A stretch of DNA of 37,121 nucleotides from Herminiimonas sp. (GTDB lineage Bacteria > Pseudomonadota > Gammaproteobacteria > Burkholderiales > Burkholderiaceae_D): the NCBI GenBank assembly GCA_014376645.1, contig JACMRD010000275.1, positions 1 to 37,121 of the forward strand, in the 5' to 3' direction. The position numbers were made by a program, and so were the translations under genes. Shown in pieces: positions 27,604 to 36,726 of this stretch (position 1 is its first letter; every line of letters starts with the position of its first letter). The notes under the pieces were generated by a model. The model was not told where the DNA came from and searched no databases. It was given only the letters and a program-made list of their open reading frames with translations.

Positions 27604-28098
27604 ATGCAAAAATCACTACACATCGATGCAGACAAATGCACTGGCTGCATGCAATGCGAGATGGCCTGCAGTTATGAAAATTATGGTGTGTTCAATCCGG
27701 CGAAGTCGCGCATCAAGGTCTTCGAGTTCCATCACACCGGCAAGAAAGTGCCCTACACCTGCACCCAGTGCGATGAAGCCTGGTGCCTGCATGCCTGCCC
27801 GGTCGATGCGATCACGATCGACCTGACCTCCGGTGCCAAGCTGGTGGCAGAAGACATCTGTGTCGGCTGCAAGGTCTGCACGATCGCCTGCCCGTTCGGC
27901 ACCGTCAACTACGTTCAGGAAACCGGCAAGGTGCAGAAATGCGACCTGTGCTACGACAATCCGGCCGGTCCGGCCTGTGTCGAAGCGTGTCCGACCGCTG
28001 CCATCACCTACGTCGATGCCGACTGGACCGGGCTCGACAAGATGCGCCAGTGGGCTGACAAGCTCGGCAACAACGACGCTTCCAAAACTGCAGCTTAA
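27604..28098 (+). CDS. aorA: Multi-cluster ferredoxin-like electron-transfer subunit (AorA-like)
   Basis: Four [4Fe-4S]-type Cys groups: CTGCMQCEMAC, CTQCDEAWCLHACP, CVGCKVCTIACP, CDLC...CVEACP. Confidence 0.85.
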   Translation: MQKSLHIDADKCTGCMQCEMACSYENYGVFNPAKSRIKVFEFHHTGKKVPYTCTQCDEAWCLHACPVDAITIDLTSGAKLVAEDICVGCKVCTIACPFGTVNYVQETGKVQKCDLCYDNPAGPACVEACPTAAITYVDADWTGLDKMRQWADKLGNNDASKTAA

Positions 28099-28109
28099 GG
28101 AGAACTGAA

Positions 28110-29957
28110 ATGGCATGGACTGGAAAAATTCTGCGCGTCGATCTGACCGCCGGCACCTGCAAGGTTGAACCACTGAACATGAAATGGGCGCGCGACTATG
28201 TCGGCCAGCGCGGCCTGGCGACCAAATACTTCACCGAAGAAGTCGATCCGCTGGTCGATCCGCTGTCGCCAGAGAACAAGCTGATCTGGGCCACCGGTCC
28301 ATTGACCGGCACGATGGCGTCGACCGGCGGGCGTTACTCCGTCATCACCAAGGGCGCCCTGACCGGCGCCATCGCCTGCTCCAACTCGGGCGGCTATTTC
28401 GGCGCCGAGCTGAAAATGGCCGGCTGGGACATGATCATTTTCGAGGGCAAGTCGCCACGTCCGGTGTACCTGAACATCACCGACGACGACTTCGAACTGC
28501 TCGACGCATCCTGGCTGTGGGGCAAATCGGTCTGGGAGACCGAGCCTGCCCTGAAGACCAAGCATCAGAATCCACAGATCCGCGTCTCGACAATCGGTCG
28601 CGCCGGCGAAACCGGTTGCCTGTATGCGGCCATCGTCAACGACTTGCATCGTGCCGCCGGCCGCTCTGGCGTCGGCACCGTCATGGGCAGCAAAAACCTG
28701 AAAGCCATCTGCGTGCGCGGCACCAAGGGCGTCGGCAACATCCGTGACCCGAAAGCCTTCATGGCCGCCACCGTCGCCGCCAAGAAGGTCCTGGCCGACA
28801 ACGCAGTCACCGGCCAGGGCTTGCCAACCTACGGTACCCAGGTGTTGATGAACGTGATCAACGAGATGGGCGCCATGCCGACTCGTAATCATCGCGACAT
28901 CCAGTTCGAAGGCGCCAAAGATATTTCCGGCGAAGCCATGCACGAGCCGCGTAAGACCGATGGCAAGAAAAACCTGGTGACCAACCAGGCCTGCTTCGGT
29001 TGCACCATCGCCTGCGGCCGGATTTCGAAGATCGACGAGGGCCACTTCACGGTCCAGAACAAGCCGCAGTACTGGGGCGCGTCCGGTGGTCTGGAATACG
29101 AAGCGGCATGGGCACTCGGTTCGGCCAACGGCGTCAACGACCTCGAAGCGCTCACCTATACCAATTTCCTGTGCAACGAAGACGGCATGGATCCGATCTC
29201 GTTCGGCACCACCGTCGGCGCAGTCATGGAACTGTACGAGATGGGCGTGCTGACCAAGGAACAACTGGGCATCGACGCCAAGTTCGGCGACGCCAAGGCA
29301 CTGGTCCACTTTGCCGAGATTACGGTCAAAGGTGAAGGCTTCGGCAAGGAAATTGCACAGGGCTCCAAGCGCCTGACGGCCAAGTTCGGCCACCCGGATC
29401 TGTCGATGAGCGTGAAGGGACAGGAATTCCCGGCCTATGATGCGCGCGGCATCCAGGGCATGGGCCTGGCCTATGCAACGTCGAACCGCGGCGCCTGCCA
29501 TCTGCGCGGCTACACGGTTGCCTCCGAAGTGCTGGGCATCCCGATCAAGACCGATCCGCTGGTCACCGACGGCAAGGCCGGTCTGGTCAAGGCATTCCAG
29601 GATGCGACCGCCGTGTTCGACTCCGCCGGCGTGTGCGTCTTCACCACCTTTGCGTGGACGATGGCCGACCTGCAGCCGCAACTGGCTGCCGCCTGCGACG
29701 ACGAGTACACCATGGATGAGCTCAACATGATCGGCGAGCGAATCTGGAACATGGAGCGCGACTTCAACAACCGCGCCGGCTTCACCAAGGCCGACGACAA
29801 TCTGCCCAAGCGCCTGATGACCGAAGCCGCCAAAACCGGTCCGGCCAAGGGTCTGGTCAGCGGTCTCGACAAGATGCTGCCGGAGTACTACGCTGAACGC
29901 GGCTGGACACCGGAAGGCACGCTGACCGAAGCCACCCGCAGCCGCCTCGGCCTGTAA
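28110..29957 (+). CDS. aorB: Aldehyde:ferredoxin oxidoreductase, tungsten-type catalytic subunit (AorB-like)
   Basis: LRVDLTAGTCKVEPLN, GRYSVITKGALTGAIACSNSGGYFGAELKMAGWD, RSGVGTVMGSKNLKAI, FGCTIACGR. Confidence 0.92.
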   Translation: MAWTGKILRVDLTAGTCKVEPLNMKWARDYVGQRGLATKYFTEEVDPLVDPLSPENKLIWATGPLTGTMASTGGRYSVITKGALTGAIACSNSGGYFGAELKMAGWDMIIFEGKSPRPVYLNITDDDFELLDASWLWGKSVWETEPALKTKHQNPQIRVSTIGRAGETGCLYAAIVNDLHRAAGRSGVGTVMGSKNLKAICVRGTKGVGNIRDPKAFMAATVAAKKVLADNAVTGQGLPTYGTQVLMNVINEMGAMPTRNHRDIQFEGAKDISGEAMHEPRKTDGKKNLVTNQACFGCTIACGRISKIDEGHFTVQNKPQYWGASGGLEYEAAWALGSANGVNDLEALTYTNFLCNEDGMDPISFGTTVGAVMELYEMGVLTKEQLGIDAKFGDAKALVHFAEITVKGEGFGKEIAQGSKRLTAKFGHPDLSMSVKGQEFPAYDARGIQGMGLAYATSNRGACHLRGYTVASEVLGIPIKTDPLVTDGKAGLVKAFQDATAVFDSAGVCVFTTFAWTMADLQPQLAAACDDEYTMDELNMIGERIWNMERDFNNRAGFTKADDNLPKRLMTEAAKTGPAKGLVSGLDKMLPEYYAERGWTPEGTLTEATRSRLGL

Positions 29958-30054
29958 CGTCAGAGGCAGTGTTTGGCAGGCTACTGCGCGATTCGGATTT
30001 GCGCCCGTCAAACACAGCTGAAAGCGAATTGCGAGACGGCCATTCTCGGTCATG

Positions 30055-30092
30055 ACGCAGGTCGGCATAATTTTTTGCCGGTCTGCGTTTTT
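30055..30092 (+). terminator. Probable rho-independent terminator between aorB and aorC
   Basis: ACGCAGGTCGGCA-TAATTTTT-TGCCGGTCTGCGT with T-run; two internal mismatches. Confidence 0.6.
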
Positions 30093-30130
30093 CATTTGAG
30101 CGGTTCACCATTCACCGTCAGGAACACACC

Positions 30131-31402
30131 ATGCAACATGTCATCATCGGCAACGGCCCGGCCGGCGTGATCGCCGCCGAAACCATCCGCAAGCATAAAC
30201 CAAACGACCGCATCATCCTCATCGGCGACGAACATGAACCGCCCTATTCGCGCATGGCGATTCCGTATCTGTTGCACGGCAATATCAACGAACACGGCAC
30301 CCACCTGCGCAAGAAGGACGACCACTTCGGTGCCCTGAAGATCGAGCAGGTCATCGGCCGCGTCAAGCGCCTCGACAGCGCCGCACGCACGGTCGAGCTC
30401 GATGACGGCAGCACACTCACCTTCGACAAGCTCCTGCTGGCCACCGGTACGGTACCGGCACGCCCACCGATTCCCGGCATCGACAGCCCCGGCGTCTACA
30501 ATTGCTGGACCCTGGCCGATGCGCGCAAGATCATGGCCTCGGCCCACCAGGGCACGCGGGTCTTGCAGATGGGCGCCGGCTTCATCGGCTGCATCATCCT
30601 GGAAGCGCTCGCGGTGCGCGGTGTTCAGCTGACGGTGGTCGAAATGGGCGATCGGATGGTGCCACGCATGATGGGCGAAGGCGCCGGCAACATGATTCGC
30701 CGCTGGTGCGAATCGAAGGGCATCACGGTCCACACCGGCGCCCGCGTCGACGCCATCACGCCGGTGGCCGGCGGCAATGGCGCGCTGCGCGTGTCGCTGT
30801 CGAACGGCACCGAACTGGAAGTCGACGTCATCATTTCGGCCACCGGCGTCAAACCGAACATCGGCTTCGTCAAGGACAGCGGCATTTCCTGCGCGGCCGG
30901 CATTCTGGTCGACCCGGGCATGCAGACATCGATCCCCGGCGTGTATGCCGCCGGCGACTGTGCCGAAGCCTTTGACCCCGCGACCGGCAAGACCGTGGTG
31001 TCGGCGATCCAGCCGAACGCGGCCGAGCAGGCGCGCTGCGCCGGCCTCAACATGGCCGGACACCCGACGATGCAGCGTGGCGTGACGCAGATTAACGTGC
31101 TCGATACGCTCGGCCTGATCTCGACCTCGTTCGGCCAGTGGGACGGCGTGCCGGGCGGCGAGCGCGCGGAACTCACCGATGTGGGCGCCTACAAGTACAT
31201 GCGGCTGGAATTCGACGGTGATCTGCTGGTCGGCGCCAATACCATCGGCCTGACGGAGCATGTGGGCGTGCTGCGCGGACTGATCGAGTCGAAGGTGCGC
31301 CTGGGCGCGTGGAAGGATCATCTGCTGGCCGATCCGTTCCGCCTGTCCGAAGCCTATATCGCCTGCACCCAGAAACAGGATGCGTGGCAGGCGGCAGCGT
31401 GA
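30131..31402 (+). CDS. aorC: FAD/NAD-dependent oxidoreductase (AorC-like)
   Basis: VIIGNGPAGVIAAETIR; LLLATGTVPARPPIPG; GVYAAGDCAEAFD. Confidence 0.85.
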   Translation: MQHVIIGNGPAGVIAAETIRKHKPNDRIILIGDEHEPPYSRMAIPYLLHGNINEHGTHLRKKDDHFGALKIEQVIGRVKRLDSAARTVELDDGSTLTFDKLLLATGTVPARPPIPGIDSPGVYNCWTLADARKIMASAHQGTRVLQMGAGFIGCIILEALAVRGVQLTVVEMGDRMVPRMMGEGAGNMIRRWCESKGITVHTGARVDAITPVAGGNGALRVSLSNGTELEVDVIISATGVKPNIGFVKDSGISCAAGILVDPGMQTSIPGVYAAGDCAEAFDPATGKTVVSAIQPNAAEQARCAGLNMAGHPTMQRGVTQINVLDTLGLISTSFGQWDGVPGGERAELTDVGAYKYMRLEFDGDLLVGANTIGLTEHVGVLRGLIESKVRLGAWKDHLLADPFRLSEAYIACTQKQDAWQAAA

Positions 31403-31450
31403 TGGCTGCAGCAGCCCGCGCCGTCGGCGCGTCAACGTGAGCCGGATGCG

Positions 31451-31702
31451 ATGAACATCACCTTCAAGCTCTTCGCCACGCTGACCGACCTGCTGCCGGC
31501 CAACCGCAAGTACAACGCAGTGGAACTCGATATCACGCCCGAGACCACGATCAACGACCTGGTCGAGCGTTTCCAGGTACCGCAGAAACTGGTGCACCTG
31601 GTACTGATCAACGGTGTCTACGTGGCGCCGGACGAGCGGGCTAGCCGCACCATGGTCGCGGGCGACGTGCTGGCGATCTGGCCACCCGTGGCCGGCGGTT
31701 AG
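31451..31702 (+). CDS. MoaD/ThiS-family sulfur-carrier-like protein
   Basis: Beta-grasp-like MNITFKLFATLTDLLP..., C-terminal PPVAGG. Confidence 0.85.
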   Translation: MNITFKLFATLTDLLPANRKYNAVELDITPETTINDLVERFQVPQKLVHLVLINGVYVAPDERASRTMVAGDVLAIWPPVAGG

Positions 31703-31708
31703 GCGAAG

Positions 31709-32023
31709 GTGGCGACCTTGCCGATTCCCTCGCCCCTGGTGCGCGAGATGGGTTGCACCATGGTGGAATTTGCCCGCTGGCTGCCGGGTGCGACCCGCCA
31801 TGTTCCGCTGGTATCGACGGTCGACGGTGCCGGCATGCGCCATCGGCTCGATGTCGGCAGCGGCCATGTCGAGATCGACCTGCAACCACAACCGCCACGA
31901 CGCATCGCCTTGCTGGCGCTGCCGGTGCTGCTGGTGACGTTTCACTTCATCGATCTCGATGCGGACCTGCGGCATGCATTCCTGACCCACTTCGATCACT
32001 ACACGCGCCGCGGCGGCGGCTGA
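31709..32023 (+). CDS. Small conserved-looking protein of the aor operon, unknown function, C-terminus RRGGG
   Basis: GTG start 6 nt after the moaD-like stop; ends ...HFDHYTRRGGG*. Confidence 0.6.
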   Translation: MATLPIPSPLVREMGCTMVEFARWLPGATRHVPLVSTVDGAGMRHRLDVGSGHVEIDLQPQPPRRIALLALPVLLVTFHFIDLDADLRHAFLTHFDHYTRRGGG

Positions 32024-32056
32024 GGCAGGGCCGGCTGGTTGCGTTATATTGAAGTC

Positions 32057-33259
32057 ATGAATCCAGCGCCCAAAACGAAACATGCCCTCCTGTCGCTGAT
32101 TGCCGGGGCGAGCCTCGCTGCTACACTACCGGCGTCGGCGACACCGCTTGCGATCCTTTTTGTCGGCAACAGCTACACTTTCAGCCGGGTCGATCCGGCC
32201 ATGTCCTACAACGCTGCCGCCGTGCATGATCTGACGGCGCGCTTCAATGCCATCAGCAGCACCGGCAGCAATCCCTGGGAGCCGCATCCATGGGGTGGCA
32301 TTGCCGGTATCTTCAAGCAGATGACGGTCGAAGCAGGACTGGATTACGACGTATCGCTGTCCGCCCGCAACGGCGTGTCATTGCGCGGCCATTTCCTGAA
32401 CACCGCAAACACCGTCTGGGATTTACGGGGCAATATCGCCTCGCGCAAGTGGGATGTCGTGGTGCTGCAAGAGCAGAGCGATGCCACCCTCCCGCCCGGC
32501 AAGGGCAAGAACGCCAACCCCGCCCAGTTCCGCGCGTATGCCAATCAGCTTGAAGCGTTCATCCATACCGGGGCCGCGCAGGACTATACCGAGACTGTCC
32601 TCTACGGCAGTATGGCTGCCTGCCAGGCAACCGGCCAGAGCCAGCCTCAGTGCGAGACACGTCGCCGGATCGCCGTCAACCCGCATGCCAATGCGCAGGC
32701 TCGTGTCTATCTGACGCAGACCTGGGCACGCCCGGACATGGTGTATCCGCACTGGCTTACGGTGTCGGACAACGCCTCGCCGGATGGCCGTCGCATCGTC
32801 GATTCCAGCCCGGCCGGTAGTGCGGCGACGCTCTACTACCCCACCCTGTCTGCGATGACGCGCGACCTGCACGACGCGAACTGCGCCGCCGCCAGAGCCA
32901 ACGCGCATTTCTTCGGCATCGTCGCGGTGGGCGCGGCCTTCCAGCGCGCGTTCGATCAGGCAGTGATCAAGACCTCCGGTTTCTACGATGCCGATGGCCG
33001 CTACTCGATCGCACAACCGGGTGAACCGATGAACCTGTGGTGGGACGATTACCTCCATTCGAGCAAATACGGCTCGTACCTCGACGCGCTGGTGCAGTTC
33101 GGTACGATCACCGGCCGCGATCCGCTGACCCTTGGCGCCGGCGAAACCGCTGCCCGTGACCTCGGCATCACACCCGCGCAAACACAAACCTTGCAGCGCA
33201 TCGCGTCCGAACAACTGGCGGCAGCATCCGGCACCATGCCGGGGTCCTGCAGCCTGTAG
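32057..33259 (+). CDS. Exported SGNH-hydrolase-like protein
   Basis: Signal peptide; block I-like LAILFVGNSYTF; WWDDYLHSSKYGSYLDALV near the C-terminus. Confidence 0.65.
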   Translation: MNPAPKTKHALLSLIAGASLAATLPASATPLAILFVGNSYTFSRVDPAMSYNAAAVHDLTARFNAISSTGSNPWEPHPWGGIAGIFKQMTVEAGLDYDVSLSARNGVSLRGHFLNTANTVWDLRGNIASRKWDVVVLQEQSDATLPPGKGKNANPAQFRAYANQLEAFIHTGAAQDYTETVLYGSMAACQATGQSQPQCETRRRIAVNPHANAQARVYLTQTWARPDMVYPHWLTVSDNASPDGRRIVDSSPAGSAATLYYPTLSAMTRDLHDANCAAARANAHFFGIVAVGAAFQRAFDQAVIKTSGFYDADGRYSIAQPGEPMNLWWDDYLHSSKYGSYLDALVQFGTITGRDPLTLGAGETAARDLGITPAQTQTLQRIASEQLAAASGTMPGSCSL

Positions 33260-33295
33260 CACTCGCGCCCCGGCAACGCCATCCAAACGACGATA

Positions 33296-33318
33296 TGCAT
33301 TAAACTGCATTATTTGCA
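33296..33318. promoter_or_regulatory. Clustered TGCA direct repeats, TGCA-N6-TGCA-N5-TGCA (candidate BoxR/BzdR-type operator)
   Basis: ATGCATTAAACTGCATTATTTGCAG; further TGCA at 33334, 33369, 33433. Confidence 0.4.
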
Positions 33319-33414
33319 GAACTACCTGGCCGCTGCAAAATACCCTGTCACCGCCGGGTCGCGCGCGCTGCAAGCCACTCAACAAAAAGTGGCGCAAACA
33401 ATTCAACTCTGGCT

Positions 33415-33443
33415 TTGACTTAAATTAATCAATGCAATATAGT
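33415..33443 (+). promoter_or_regulatory. sigma70-type promoter for box operon, TTGACT-N17-TATAGT
   Basis: Near-consensus -35 and -10 with 17-bp spacing, about 50 nt before boxC. Confidence 0.7.
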
Positions 33444-33490
33444 GCTGAATCAGGCAAAGCCACGGGCTGCCGATCGATTCAAGGAACGCC

Positions 33491-35149
33491 ATGTCGACTG
33501 CGCCAGTCATCGAGTACCAGACCTCACCTGCCCACTACCGCCACTGGACCCTGTGCTGTGATGGCCCGATCGCGACGCTGACCATGCAGGTCGATGAAGA
33601 CGGCGGCATCAAGGAAGGCTACAAGCTCAAGCTGAACTCCTACGACCTCGGCGTTGACATCGAACTCCACGACGCGGTGCAGCGCATCCGCTTCGAGCAT
33701 CCGCAAGTGCGCACCGTGGTCATCACCAGCAGTCGCGACCGGATCTTCTGCTCGGGTGCGAACATTTTCATGCTGGGCAAATCGACGCATGCCTGGAAGG
33801 TCAACTTCTGCAAGTTCACCAACGAGACCCGCAATGGCCTGGAAGACTCGAGCCGCCACTCGGGTCTGAAATTCATCGCGGCCGTCAACGGCGCCTGTGC
33901 CGGCGGCGGTTATGAGTTGGCAGCGGCGTGCGATGAAATCATCCTGGTCGACGACCGTTCCTCGTCGGTCAGTTTGCCGGAAGTGCCGTTGTTGGGCGTG
34001 TTGCCCGGCACCGGCGGCCTGACCCGTTTAACCGACAAGCGCCATGTGCGGCACGATCATGCCGACATCTTCTGCACCACCTCCGAGGGTGTACGCGGGC
34101 AGCGCGCCAAGGACTGGAAGCTGGTCGATGACATCGCCAAGCCGGCGCAATTTGCCGAAGTGGTGCAGCGACATGCCCAGGCGCTGGCAGCCACCAGCCT
34201 GCGCCCAGCAGAAGCCACCGGTGTCGCTCTCACGCCGCTGCAGAAATCGGTCAGCGAATCCGGTATCGATTACCGCTACGTCAGCATCGCGGTGAACCGC
34301 ACCGCACGCAATGCAACCCTGACGGTGCGTGCACCGGACAGCGCCCAGCCGACCGACATGGCAGGCATCGAAGCCGCCGGTGTGCATTGGTGGCCGCTGC
34401 AAATGGTGCGCGAGCTTGACGATGCGATCCTGCACCTGCGTACCAACGAACTCGAACTGGGCACCTGGATACTGAAGACCCGTGGCGACGTAGCGGCGGT
34501 GCTGGCAGTCGACGGCACGCTAGTGGCCCATCAGTCACACTGGCTGGTGCGCGAGACGCTCGGCATGATGCGGCGTACCCTCGCCCGGCTCGATGTGTCC
34601 TCGCGCTCGCTGTTCGCCCTGATCGATGAAGGATCGTGTTTTGCCGGATGCCTGCTCGAGCTGGCGCTGGCAGCCGATCGCAGCTACATGCTGGCGCTGC
34701 CCGACACCCCTGAGCGAGCGCCGACACTGACCGCGTCGGCACTCAATTTCGGACTGCTGCCGATGGTGACGACGCAGTCGCGCCTGGCACGCCGCTTCTA
34801 CGACGATGCCGCCGCGATCGACGCGGTCAACGCCACGATCGGCACCGCGCAGGATGCGGCGGCGGCCATGGCGCTCGGCCTGATCACGGCCGATCCCGAC
34901 GATCTGGACTGGGACGATGAAACCCGCATGGCGCTCGAAGAACGCGCCAGCATGTCGCCCGACGCCTTGACCGGCCTGGAAGCGAACCTGCGTTTCAATG
35001 GCCGCGAGACCATGGAAACCCGCATCTTCGGCCGGCTCACCGCTTGGCAGAATTGGATTTTCATCCGCCCGAATGCCGTCGGCGAGCTGGGCGCACTGAA
35101 AGTCTACGGTAGTGGCAACAAGGCGCAGTTCGACCTGAAGCGGGTATAG
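33491..35149 (+). CDS. boxC: 2,3-epoxybenzoyl-CoA dihydrolase / benzoyl-CoA-dihydrodiol lyase
   Basis: Crotonase-fold VVITSSRDRIFCSGANIFMLG, VNGACAGGGYELAAACDEI; followed by boxB. Confidence 0.92.
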   Translation: MSTAPVIEYQTSPAHYRHWTLCCDGPIATLTMQVDEDGGIKEGYKLKLNSYDLGVDIELHDAVQRIRFEHPQVRTVVITSSRDRIFCSGANIFMLGKSTHAWKVNFCKFTNETRNGLEDSSRHSGLKFIAAVNGACAGGGYELAAACDEIILVDDRSSSVSLPEVPLLGVLPGTGGLTRLTDKRHVRHDHADIFCTTSEGVRGQRAKDWKLVDDIAKPAQFAEVVQRHAQALAATSLRPAEATGVALTPLQKSVSESGIDYRYVSIAVNRTARNATLTVRAPDSAQPTDMAGIEAAGVHWWPLQMVRELDDAILHLRTNELELGTWILKTRGDVAAVLAVDGTLVAHQSHWLVRETLGMMRRTLARLDVSSRSLFALIDEGSCFAGCLLELALAADRSYMLALPDTPERAPTLTASALNFGLLPMVTTQSRLARRFYDDAAAIDAVNATIGTAQDAAAAMALGLITADPDDLDWDDETRMALEERASMSPDALTGLEANLRFNGRETMETRIFGRLTAWQNWIFIRPNAVGELGALKVYGSGNKAQFDLKRV

Positions 35150-35180
35150 GCGTCGCACCAGCGACCTGGCATCCAAAAAT

Positions 35181-35215
35181 CATCGACATCGTCATCAACA
35201 TCGTCATCAGCATCC
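35181..35215. repeat. Imperfect CATCGTCATCA(A/G) tandem repeat in the boxC-boxB intergenic region
   Basis: catcgacatcgtcatcaacatcgtcatcagcatcc. Confidence 0.7.
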
Positions 35216-35274
35216 ATAACCCGTCGGCGTACGCAGGTGTGACGCCAACCTCCAACGCATGAAGGGAATGCACC

Positions 35275-36702
35275 GTGAGCACCATCGATTACAGCGAAGT
35301 CATACCGAACAACGTCAACCTGGGCGAAGACAAGACCCTGCAACGCGCCTTGCAGCACTGGCAACCGAATTACCTGAACTGGTGGCGTGAGATGGGCCCC
35401 GACGGCTCGACCAACCACGATGTCTACCTGCGCACGGCCATCAGCACCACGCCGGACGGCTGGGCCCATTTCGGCCACGTGAAGATGCCGGACTACCGCT
35501 GGGGGATTTTCCTGGCGCAGAAGGACGAAGGCCGCAAGGTCAACTTCGGCGAAAACAAGGGCATGGATGCGTGGCAGGAAGTACCGGGCGAACACCGCGC
35601 CAACCTGCGCCGCATGATCGTCACGCAGGGCGATACCGAACCGGCGTCGGTGGAGCAGCAACGCCACCTCGGCCTGACCGCGCCCTCGAACTACGACCTG
35701 CGCAACCTCTTCCAGATCAACGTCGAGGAAGGCCGGCACCTGTGGGCGATGGTCTACCTGCTGCACAAACATTTTGGCCGCGACGGCCGGGAGGAAGCCG
35801 AAGCACTCCTGCAACGCAATTCTGGCGACGCCGACAAGCCGCGCATCCTGGAAGCCTTCAATGAAGAGACCCCGGACTGGCTGGCCTTCTACATGTTCAC
35901 GTACTTCACGGACCGCGACGGCAAGTTCCAGTTGAACGCGCTGGCCGAATCCGGTTTCGATCCGCTCTCGCGTACCTGCAAGTTCATGCTGACGGAGGAA
36001 GCGCATCACATGTTCGTCGGGGAGTCGGGCATCTCCCGCATCATCAACCGGACCTGCCAGGTCATGAAGGAATTCGGCATCGAGGATCCGGTTCAGGTGC
36101 GGGCGAAAGGCGTGATCGATCTGCCGACCATCCAGCGTTATTTGAACTTCCATTTCTCTGTCACGATCGACTTGTTCGGGGCCGATCAGTCATCGAATGC
36201 GGCGACTTTCTACAGCGCCGGGCTCAAGGGCCGCTACGAAGAAACCAAGCGCGACGACGACCATGTTCTCAAGGGCGGCCATTACAAGATCCTGGAAGTG
36301 GCGAACGGCGCGCTGGTCGAACGCGAAGTGCCGATGCTGAATTCGCTCAACGAAGTGTTGCGCGACGATTACATCCGCGACTCTGTTGCTGGCGTCGGCC
36401 GCTGGAACCGCGTCATCGAAAAAGCCGGCTTGGCATTCCGCCTGATCACGCCGCACAAGGCCTTCAATCGCCACATCGGCAGCCTGGCTGCATTCAAGGT
36501 GTCGCCCGAGGGGCGCGTGATTTCGGAAGCGGAATGGGCCGCGAATGCCGCACGCTGGTTGCCGTCCGAAGAAGACCGCGCCTATGTCGCCTCGCTCATG
36601 GGCCGCGTGATCGAACCGGGCAAGATGGCGAACTGGATCGCACCGCCGCCGATCGGCATCAACAAGCAAGCGGTCGATTATGAGTACGTTCGGTTCAACT
36701 AG
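35275..36702 (+). CDS. boxB: Benzoyl-CoA 2,3-epoxidase, oxygenase subunit
   Basis: Diiron-type helices LFQINVEEGRHLWAMVYLLHKHFG and MLTEEAHHMFVGESG; GTG start after GAAGGGAATGCACC. Confidence 0.93.
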   Translation: MSTIDYSEVIPNNVNLGEDKTLQRALQHWQPNYLNWWREMGPDGSTNHDVYLRTAISTTPDGWAHFGHVKMPDYRWGIFLAQKDEGRKVNFGENKGMDAWQEVPGEHRANLRRMIVTQGDTEPASVEQQRHLGLTAPSNYDLRNLFQINVEEGRHLWAMVYLLHKHFGRDGREEAEALLQRNSGDADKPRILEAFNEETPDWLAFYMFTYFTDRDGKFQLNALAESGFDPLSRTCKFMLTEEAHHMFVGESGISRIINRTCQVMKEFGIEDPVQVRAKGVIDLPTIQRYLNFHFSVTIDLFGADQSSNAATFYSAGLKGRYEETKRDDDHVLKGGHYKILEVANGALVEREVPMLNSLNEVLRDDYIRDSVAGVGRWNRVIEKAGLAFRLITPHKAFNRHIGSLAAFKVSPEGRVISEAEWAANAARWLPSEEDRAYVASLMGRVIEPGKMANWIAPPPIGINKQAVDYEYVRFN

Positions 36703-36726
36703 GCGTTCTGGAAAAGGAGTCCCGGC

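Noticed and set aside
28095-30095. 666-aa minus-strand ORF opposite aorB
   Set aside because: Antisense shadow of a GC-rich, well-supported gene; no recognisable motif and low-complexity composition
30092-32083. 663-aa minus-strand ORF opposite aorC/moaD
   Set aside because: Spans several genes on the other strand, His/Arg/Gln-rich shadow translation, no domain signature
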